From positions 1-19,627 of the forward strand of contig JAUNUP010000045.1 of the NCBI GenBank assembly GCA_030538115.1: a stretch of DNA of 19,627 bases, given 5' to 3'. The position numbers and the translations under genes were made by a program. The notes beneath the pieces are model-generated. The model ran no database searches, had not been told where the DNA came from, and worked only from the letters and a program-made list of their open reading frames with translations. This DNA is from Dermatophilus congolensis. Its GTDB lineage: Bacteria; Actinomycetota; Actinomycetes; Actinomycetales; Dermatophilaceae. This document shows positions 14,692-19,627 of this stretch, piece by piece (position 1 is the stretch's first letter; every line of letters begins with the position of its first letter).

Positions 14692-16944
14692 ATGACGTTT
14701 GACGACAACGTGAGCCGCGCTCAGCAGTACATGAACGGCGACCGGTTCGCCGATGTGACCCGCCTCTACTCGGCCCGCCAGGTCGCCGAGCAGCAGGGCA
14801 CCATCGCGAGCGACTACATCGTCGCCCGCGCCAACGCCGAGGCCTTCTACGCCCGCCTGCGCGAGCTGTTCTCGGCCAAGAAGTCGATCACCACGTTCGG
14901 CCCCTACTCGCCGAGCCAGGCCGTGACGATGAAGCGCCTCGGCATCGAGGGCATCTACCTCGGTGGCTGGGCGACCTCCGCCAAGGGCTCGATGCAGGAG
15001 GATCCGGGCGCCGACCTCGCGAGCTACCCGCTCTCGCAGGTTCCCGACGAGGCCGCCTCGATCGTGCGTGCGCTGCTCACCGCCGACCGCAACCAGACCT
15101 ACCTGCGCTCGCGCATGAAGCCCGAAGACGCCGAGGCCGCTCCGGTCTACGACTACCGGCCGTTCATCATCGCCGACGCCGACACCGGCCACGGTGGCGA
15201 CGCGCACGTGCGTAACCTCATCCGTCGCTTCGTCGAGGTCGGCGTCACCGGCTACCACATCGAAGACCAGCGCCCCGGCACCAAGAAGTGCGGCCACCAG
15301 GGCGGCAAGGTGCTCGTCGGCGTCGACGAGCAGATCAAGCGCCTCAACGCGGCCCGCTTCCAGCTCGACATCATGGGCGTGCCCGGCATCATCGTGGCCC
15401 GCACCGACGCCGAGGCCGCCAACCTGCTCGACAACAGCGGTGACGAGCGCGATCACGCGTTCATCCTCGGTGCCACGAACTCCGAGATCCCCTCGTACAA
15501 GCTGGTCACGCTCGGCCTCATGCGCGCCTTCCACAAGGCCGGTGTCGAGGTGCTCAACGGTTTCCAGCTGTACAAGATCACCGACGCCGAGTACGCCGCC
15601 GCCGACGCGTGGCTCGAGCGCTCCGGCCTGGCCGCCAAGGTCAGCGAAGCCGCCAAGGAGCTCTCCGGCGCCGACGAGCCTCTCATCGACGCCGCCTACG
15701 ACAAGCTCGTCAACGAGATGGTCGAACTGTGGGAGTCCGAGGCCGGCCTCATGACGATCGGCGAGGCCGTCGCCGACGTTCTCGACCTCATGGAGGGCGA
15801 CGGCAACGAGCGCCCGATCTCCGCCGACGAGTGGAAGACCTTCGCCGACACCGCTTCGTGGTTCTCCGTGCGCGCCAAGGCCCGCGAGCTGGGCGTCGAC
15901 TTCTACTGGGACGCCGAGCCCGCCCGCACCCCCGAGGGCTTCTACCAGGTGCGCGGTGGCCTCGAGTACGCGATCCGCAAGTCGCTCTCCGTCGCCCCGT
16001 ACGCCGACATCATCTGGATGGAGACGGCCTCCGCCGACATCCACGAGGCGCAGGAATTCGCCGAGGCCATCCACGCGCAGTTCCCGAACCAGATGCTCGC
16101 GTACAACCTCTCGCCGTCGTTCAACTGGGACTCCACCGGCATGACCGACGACCAGATGCGCGAATTCCCCAAGCTGCTGGGCGAGTCGGGCTTCGTGTTC
16201 AACTTCATCACCTACGGCGGCCACCAGATCGACGGTGTCGCGGCCGAGGAGTTCGCCTCCGCGCTCATCAACGACGGCATGCTCGCCCTGGCCAAGGTGC
16301 AGCGCACCATCCGCCTGCTCGAGTCGCCGTACAAGACCCCGCAGACCCACGTCGGCGGCCCCCGCCTCGACGCCGCGCTCGCCGCCTCCTCGGCGCGCAC
16401 CGCGACGACCAAGGCCATGGGCAAGGGCTCCACGCAGGTGCAGCACCTCGTGCAGACCGAACTGCCGAAGTCGGTGCTCGAAGGCTGGCTCGGCCAGTGG
16501 AGCCAGGAGCACGGCGTCTCCGACAAGCTCGCGGTCAAGCTGCGCCCGAGCCTGGAGAACCCCGACCTGCTCGAACTGCAGGTGCTCGTCGGAGACGAGA
16601 AGAAGGCCAACATCGCCTTCGCTCCGATCCACGACCGCCACGGCACCACGATCCTGTCGGTGCGTGACCAGAACGTGTACGCGACCGAGTTCCGCCAGAA
16701 GCGCCTCATGTCGCTCGTGCACCTGTTCCTCATCAACCGCTTCAAGGCGGTCTCGGTGCACTACGTCGCACCGACTGAGGACAACAAGTACCAGGCCGGC
16801 AAGATGCAGGAGCAGGGCCTGTACTCCGCAGTGAACACCGAACTCGGCGACATCATCGTCGCCAAGGTCGACGCCGACAAGGTCGCGGCCCTCTCCGCCA
16901 CCGACGGCGACGCCCTGGGCAAGCTCATCCGCAAGGAGAACTGA
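14692..16944 (+). CDS. aceA: Isocitrate lyase, long ICL2 type
   Basis: The enzyme cleaves isocitrate to glyoxylate and succinate. It has 750 residues, much longer than the roughly 430 of ICL1. ATG 14692 has AGGA 6 nt upstream (14682-14685); an upstream in-frame extension overlaps malate synthase and is rejected. The catalytic signature KKCGH is at 198-202 with Cys200 as general acid, preceded by [11 protein letters not shown] (159-169) and [11 protein letters not shown] helical insertion (about 270-420) precedes the second half of the barrel, with [10 protein letters not shown] and [15 protein letters not shown]. Residues about 590-750 form an extra C-terminal domain. In Mycobacterium tuberculosis ICL2 the equivalent domain binds acetyl-CoA or propionyl-CoA and activates the enzyme; the same control is likely here but not proven by sequence. 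It is the last gene of the shunt unit, closed by a strong hairpin 22 bp past the stop. Confidence 0.95.
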   Translation: MTFDDNVSRAQQYMNGDRFADVTRLYSARQVAEQQGTIASDYIVARANAEAFYARLRELFSAKKSITTFGPYSPSQAVTMKRLGIEGIYLGGWATSAKGSMQEDPGADLASYPLSQVPDEAASIVRALLTADRNQTYLRSRMKPEDAEAAPVYDYRPFIIADADTGHGGDAHVRNLIRRFVEVGVTGYHIEDQRPGTKKCGHQGGKVLVGVDEQIKRLNAARFQLDIMGVPGIIVARTDAEAANLLDNSGDERDHAFILGATNSEIPSYKLVTLGLMRAFHKAGVEVLNGFQLYKITDAEYAAADAWLERSGLAAKVSEAAKELSGADEPLIDAAYDKLVNEMVELWESEAGLMTIGEAVADVLDLMEGDGNERPISADEWKTFADTASWFSVRAKARELGVDFYWDAEPARTPEGFYQVRGGLEYAIRKSLSVAPYADIIWMETASADIHEAQEFAEAIHAQFPNQMLAYNLSPSFNWDSTGMTDDQMREFPKLLGESGFVFNFITYGGHQIDGVAAEEFASALINDGMLALAKVQRTIRLLESPYKTPQTHVGGPRLDAALAASSARTATTKAMGKGSTQVQHLVQTELPKSVLEGWLGQWSQEHGVSDKLAVKLRPSLENPDLLELQVLVGDEKKANIAFAPIHDRHGTTILSVRDQNVYATEFRQKRLMSLVHLFLINRFKAVSVHYVAPTEDNKYQAGKMQEQGLYSAVNTELGDIIVAKVDADKVAALSATDGDALGKLIRKEN

Positions 16945-16965
16945 GCTCTCGCGAGTAACTGACCG

Positions 16966-17000
16966 ACGCAGGCCCCGAGGTGCGACCTCGGGGCCTGCGT
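16966..17000 (+). terminator. Strong hairpin terminator after isocitrate lyase
   Basis: ACGCAGGCCCCGAGGT (16966-16981) and ACCTCGGGGCCTGCGT (16985-17000) pair perfectly over 16 bp with a 3-nt loop, beginning 22 bp after the aceA stop. The tail (GTCAGG) lacks a T-run, as is common in high-GC genomes. It should separate the glyoxylate unit from the rraA-side genes. Confidence 0.85.
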
Positions 17001-17053
17001 GTCAGGTCCCGCGCGTCACGTCCCCCCCGCGCCTCTTCCATGGGGCCCTTCGC

Positions 17054-17185
17054 CCCGTGCCGTGGCACAGGTGCTGGGAGGTGGCGTGTACTACAGACAT
17101 GTGCCACGGCACCACCACCCGCGAGGGTGCCGCGACACATGTCTGACAAGCACCTCACCTTCTCCGGGAAGTGCCGCGGCACGGG
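17054..17185. repeat. 132-bp symmetric long inverted repeat upstream of rraA
   Basis: The segment is an inverted repeat centred at 17119.5 with no indels between arms. The outer stem 17054-17068 with 17171-17185 pairs 15 of 15 if one G-U is allowed. A middle stem 17077-17089 with 17150-17162 pairs 12 of 13, with three G-U pairs. The inner stem 17094-17113 with 17126-17145 pairs 18 of 20. The two internal loops are the same size on both sides (8/8 and 4/4) and the apical loop is 12 nt. It contains four copies of the short dyad GTGCC(G/A)(T/C)G(G/A)CAC, at 17057, 17101, 17127 and 17171, spaced 44, 26 and 44. It ends 33 bp before the rraA start codon. It could be a MITE/REP-like element or a structured leader. 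No flanking target-site duplication is evident. Confidence 0.8.
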
Positions 17186-17218
17186 AAGGTGGGTACCCGC
17201 TCAACACAGGAGATGAAC

Positions 17219-17707
17219 ATGACCTTCAGTACCCCCGACCTGTGTGATGCCCACCCCGAGGTGCGCGTGGCCGAGCCCGTATTCCGCTCGTACGGAGGTC
17301 GTGAAGCCTTCGGTGGCCCTGCGGTCACCGTGCGGTGTGTCGACGGGGACGGCCCCGATAACACCCTCGTCAAAGAGCTCGCCAATACCCCGGGCGAGGG
17401 CCGCGTACTCGTCGTCGACGTCGCCGGAGTATTCACGAATGCCGTTCTCGGAGACCTCATCGCGGCCGAAGCGGCCAAGAACGGCTGGGCCGGAATGGTC
17501 ATCAACGGAGCCGTTCGAGACGTAGAGGTACTCCGGGACATCGACCTCGGAGTCTGTGCGCTGGCATCGATCCCGCGAAGGTCGGACCGCCGCGGAGTCG
17601 GCGAGCGCGACATCGCCGTCGAGTTCGCCGGCGTGACCTTCGCCCCCGGCGACCACGTGTACGCCGATGCGACAGGCGTACTCGTCTCGAGCGACCCGCT
17701 CATCTGA
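17219..17707 (+). CDS. rraA: RraA-family protein (RNase E regulator-like / HMG-CHA aldolase-like)
   Basis: This 162-residue protein closely follows the E. coli RraA layout: TPDLCDAHP (6-14), [17 protein letters not shown] (17-33), [10 protein letters not shown] (61-70), [14 protein letters not shown] (92-105), an ALASIP block (114-119), and [20 protein letters not shown] near the end. Start ATG 17219 is set by AGGAG 6 nt upstream (17208-17212); a GTG at 17171 would begin inside the inverted repeat. E. coli RraA binds and inhibits RNase E. However, this protein carries Arg100-Asp101, the residue pair that divalent-metal-dependent HMG/CHA aldolases and oxaloacetate decarboxylases of the same fold need and that E. 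coli RraA lacks in full. An enzymatic role on a 2-keto-4-hydroxy acid or oxaloacetate is therefore possible. It stands alone between the shunt genes and the ABC importer. Confidence 0.88.
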   Translation: MTFSTPDLCDAHPEVRVAEPVFRSYGGREAFGGPAVTVRCVDGDGPDNTLVKELANTPGEGRVLVVDVAGVFTNAVLGDLIAAEAAKNGWAGMVINGAVRDVEVLRDIDLGVCALASIPRRSDRRGVGERDIAVEFAGVTFAPGDHVYADATGVLVSSDPLI

Positions 17708-17784
17708 TCCGCAACATCATCACCTGCCGGTATCGATTCGAAACAGCACTGTGTGTTCGGGCTCACAAACTCCCTACCTGCCCG

Positions 17785-17790
17785 TACGCT
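17785..17790 (+). promoter_or_regulatory. Candidate -10 box of a leaderless promoter for the ABC ATPase gene
   Basis: TACGCT fits the actinobacterial TANNNT -10 consensus and ends exactly 7 nt before ATG 17798. No Shine-Dalgarno sequence lies ahead of that ATG. Transcription would then begin at or next to the start codon, a common arrangement in actinobacteria. The -35 region is not convincing. Confidence 0.35.
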
Positions 17791-17797
17791 GCCGAAC

Positions 17798-18574
17798 ATG
17801 GCAGAAACGTCACCGCAGACACCGGCCGCGAGCTCGGGGCAGCCCCTCGTGCAGCTCAAGGGTGTCAACAAGCACTTCGGCGACCTTCACGTGCTGCGCG
17901 ATATCGACCTGACCGTGAACAAGGGCGAGGTCGTCGTGGTGATCGGCCCGTCAGGCTCCGGTAAGTCGACGCTCTGCCGCACGATCAACCGGCTCGAGAC
18001 GTACGAGACCGGCGAGATCCTCATCGACGGAAAGCCGCTGCCTGAGGAGGGCAAGGCACTGGCCCGCCTGCGCGCCGACGTGGGCATGGTCTTCCAGTCG
18101 TTCAACCTGTTCGCACACAAGACGATTCTCGAGAACGTCACGCTCGGCCCGATGAAGGTGCGTAAGAAGGGCAAAGCGGAGGCTGAGAAGCGTGCTCTCG
18201 AACTGCTCGAGCGGGTCGGGGTGCAGGCACAGAAGGCGAAGTATCCGGCGCAGCTATCCGGAGGTCAGCAGCAGCGTGTCGCCATCGCACGGGCGCTCGC
18301 CATGGACCCGAAGGTCATCCTGTTCGACGAGCCGACCTCGGCCCTCGACCCCGAGATGATCAACGAGGTGCTCGACGTGATGATCCACCTCGCGAAGTCG
18401 GGCATGACGATGATCGTCGTCACGCACGAGATGGGCTTCGCCCGGCGAGCCGCCGACCGGGTCGTTTTCATGGCTGACGGTCAGGTCGTCGAGCAGGCGA
18501 CCCCCGAGGAGTTCTTCACCAACCCTCGCTCCAACCGGGCCAAAGACTTCCTCTCCAAGATCCTCACCCACTGA
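17798..18574 (+). CDS. gluA: Polar amino-acid (glutamate-type) ABC importer, ATP-binding subunit
   Basis: This 258-residue cytosolic ATPase would power uptake of glutamate, glutamine or a related amino acid. All motifs are intact: Walker [10 protein letters not shown] (50-58, Lys56), Q-loop FQSFNLF (Gln100), signature LSGGQQQR (153-160), Walker B VILFDEP with Glu178, D-loop SALDPE and switch His210 in [16 protein letters not shown]. The [16 protein letters not shown] and HEMGFAR forms are characteristic of the polar amino-acid subfamily (GluA, GlnQ, HisP). I chose ATG 17798 because the family start follows it. An in-frame GTG at 17753 would add an unrelated 15-residue head. The gene is followed after 59 bp by its substrate-binding lipoprotein. 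The order gluA-gluB matches the corynebacterial gluABCD operon, whose permeases gluC and gluD would follow but are not visible before the window ends. Confidence 0.93.
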   Translation: MAETSPQTPAASSGQPLVQLKGVNKHFGDLHVLRDIDLTVNKGEVVVVIGPSGSGKSTLCRTINRLETYETGEILIDGKPLPEEGKALARLRADVGMVFQSFNLFAHKTILENVTLGPMKVRKKGKAEAEKRALELLERVGVQAQKAKYPAQLSGGQQQRVAIARALAMDPKVILFDEPTSALDPEMINEVLDVMIHLAKSGMTMIVVTHEMGFARRAADRVVFMADGQVVEQATPEEFFTNPRSNRAKDFLSKILTH

Positions 18575-18580
18575 CACGGG

Positions 18581-18610
18581 TGCACGACAACTCACGACAC
18601 TGCACGACAC
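18581..18610 (+). repeat. Three 10-bp tandem repeats between gluA and gluB
   Basis: TGCACGACAA, CTCACGACAC and TGCACGACAC follow one another without gaps, sharing CACGACA. The array sits in the 59-bp gap between the ATPase and the binding protein, ahead of the GGAGG at 18622-18626. One unit is about one helical turn. Confidence 0.55.
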
Positions 18611-18633
18611 CGCGCAACAACGGAGGTAGATCA

Positions 18634-19476
18634 ATGACGACATCTCGCAAGCCCCTTCGGGTTCTGGGGGCCACGATGGCCGCCGGCGCTCTCGTGTTCA
18701 CGGCCGCCGCGTGTGGCGGAGGCGACTCCGGCAGTGGTGGTGGTGGCGGCGACACGGTGCGCGTAGGCATCAAGTTCGACCAGCCAGGCATGGGCCTGAA
18801 AGAAGGCGATCAGTACACCGGCTTCGACGTCGACGTCGCCAAGTACATCGCCACGGAGCTCGGTAAGACCCCCGAGTTCAGCGAGGCTCCCACTCCGCAG
18901 CGCGAGACGCTGCTCAAGACCAAGCAGCTCGACTACATCGTCGGTACGTACTCGATCACCGACGCTCGCAAGAAGGACGTCGACTTCGCCGGCCCGTATT
19001 TCATCGCCGGCCAGGACCTGCTCGTGCGCGCCGACGACAACTCGATCACGGGGCCGGAGGCACTCACGGGCAAGAAGCTGTGCTCGGTGCAGGGTTCGAC
19101 CTCCGCGCAGAAGATCAAAGACCAGTACCCGGGCGTGCAGTTGCAGGAGTACAACACCTACTCCAAGTGCGCCGAGGAGCTCGTCAACGGCACGGTCGAC
19201 GCACTGACCACCGACAACACGATCCTCGCCGGGTACGCCTCGCAGGCGCAGTTCAAGGGCAAGCTCAAGGTCGTCGGCAAGACCTTCACCACCGAGAACT
19301 ACGGCGTCGGTATCGAAAAGGGAAACACCGACATGTGCACCAAGGTCACTGCCGCGCTGGAGAAGATGATCAGCTCCGGCGAGTGGAAGAAGGCCGTGGA
19401 CGCCAACCTCGGCCCGTCGGGCTTCACTCCCGACTCGAAGAACCCGCCCACGCCTGCCGCCAACTGCGGTAACTGA
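18634..19476 (+). CDS. gluB: Glutamate-type ABC importer, substrate-binding lipoprotein
   Basis: This 280-residue extracellular solute receptor is tethered to the membrane. ATG 18634 has GGAGG 7 nt upstream, preferred over ATG 18580, which would put 18 polar residues before the signal. Residues 1-26 are a lipoprotein signal (SRKPLR, hydrophobic core, TAAAC) with Cys27 as the lipidated residue. A Gly/Ser linker follows (28-39), then the family-3 binding fold: VRVGIKFDQPGMG, GFDVDVAKYIATELG, LDYIVGTYSITDARKKDVDFAGPYF and, in the second lobe, GKKLCSVQGSTSAQKIKD and VDALTTDNTILAGYA. Extra cysteines in the mature part (KKLCSVQ, YSKCAEE, TDMCTKV and NCGN at the C-terminus) may form disulfides. The domain order and the TYSIT...FAGPY segment match GluB-like receptors for glutamate; ligand identity remains inference. 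The gene lies directly downstream of its ATPase. Confidence 0.92.
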   Translation: MTTSRKPLRVLGATMAAGALVFTAAACGGGDSGSGGGGGDTVRVGIKFDQPGMGLKEGDQYTGFDVDVAKYIATELGKTPEFSEAPTPQRETLLKTKQLDYIVGTYSITDARKKDVDFAGPYFIAGQDLLVRADDNSITGPEALTGKKLCSVQGSTSAQKIKDQYPGVQLQEYNTYSKCAEELVNGTVDALTTDNTILAGYASQAQFKGKLKVVGKTFTTENYGVGIEKGNTDMCTKVTAALEKMISSGEWKKAVDANLGPSGFTPDSKNPPTPAANCGN

Positions 19477-19627
19477 TCTCGCTCACCCGGTCGTGGGGGG
19501 GGGGCGCGGCGGGGGGGGCCCCGCCGCCGCGGACGGGGGCGCGGGGGGGGGGTCGGCGGGGGGGGCGGCCCCCGCGGCCCGGGTCGGCGGCGATCTGGAA
19601 GGTGCGGGTGGTGCCGGGGAAGGCGTC
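19477..19627. other. G-homopolymer-rich low-complexity end, probable assembly artefact
   Basis: After the gluB stop the sequence changes abruptly to runs of 10, 8, 5, 10 and 8 guanines (first run 19495-19504) alternating with GC-only stretches, unlike anything else in the window. The last 40 bases regain ordinary composition and read as a plausible coding fragment on the minus strand (DAFPGTTRTFQIAADP). A gluC permease start would be expected here instead. I take this as a poor-quality or chimeric contig end rather than biology. Confidence 0.6.

Noticed and set aside
12618..14708. Minus-strand open frame of 696 codons opposite malate synthase
   Set aside because: Same antisense effect; the product is Val/Gly/Asp-rich low complexity and spans both intergenic regions.
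14614..16761. Minus-strand open frame of 715 codons opposite isocitrate lyase
   Set aside because: It mirrors the codon structure of aceA (strong third-position GC) and shows no domain, RBS or sensible composition.
16980..17247. Small open frames in both directions across the rraA upstream region
   Set aside because: They lie inside the aceA terminator and the long inverted repeat, lack RBS, and exist only because the palindromic DNA is stop-poor.
17155..17871. Minus-strand open frame of 238 codons opposite rraA
   Set aside because: It is antisense to a full-length RraA homolog and has Ser/Thr/Arg-rich shadow composition.

Overview
The window is a stretch of chromosome from a high-GC Gram-positive bacterium, most likely an actinobacterium. 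Support comes from the very GC-rich third codon positions, two membrane-anchored MltB-like lytic transglycosylases with Thr/Pro/Ser/Ala-rich tails, a long ICL2-type isocitrate lyase, an actinobacterial-style peptide deformylase and a gluA-gluB type amino-acid ABC transporter. I would guess the order Micrococcales; the genus cannot be fixed from the sequence alone. I see no rRNA, tRNA, CRISPR array, prophage or transposase gene.

Layout. Positions 1-3120 (minus strand) hold two tandem lytic transglycosylase paralogs. The left one runs off the edge and has alanine where the catalytic glutamate should be. Positions 3288-6350 (minus) encode one polypeptide that joins the alpha and beta subunits of bacterial-type glycyl-tRNA synthetase. 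Divergent from it is a D-2-hydroxyacid dehydrogenase (6516-7457, plus). A bidirectional terminator separates that gene from a small secreted protein (7578-8075, minus) built almost entirely from nine AEAWR repeats in a 15-11-11 residue rhythm. This protein is the most novel-looking item here. Peptide deformylase (8454-9110, plus) follows. Then come two minus-strand envelope genes, a Tat/lipoprotein polysaccharide deacetylase (9133-10077) and a Wzx-like flippase (10263-11558), and then methionine aminopeptidase (11810-12577, plus).

The right third is all on the plus strand. Malate synthase (12717-14600) and ICL2-type isocitrate lyase (14692-16944) make up the glyoxylate shunt and end at a strong hairpin terminator. 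A 132-bp near-perfectly symmetric inverted repeat (17054-17185) sits just upstream of an RraA-family gene (17219-17707). The ATPase (17798-18574) and lipoprotein (18634-19476) of a glutamate-type ABC importer follow. The expected permease genes are not seen: the last 150 bases turn into G-homopolymer-rich sequence that looks like a poor-quality contig end.

How the genes work together. Def and Map carry out the two steps of N-terminal methionine processing. The transglycosylases, deacetylase and flippase act on the cell envelope. AceB and AceA allow growth on C2 units and fatty acids. The best candidates for something undescribed are the AEAWR-repeat secreted protein, the transglycosylase pseudoenzyme beside its intact paralog, and the symmetric hairpin element before rraA.
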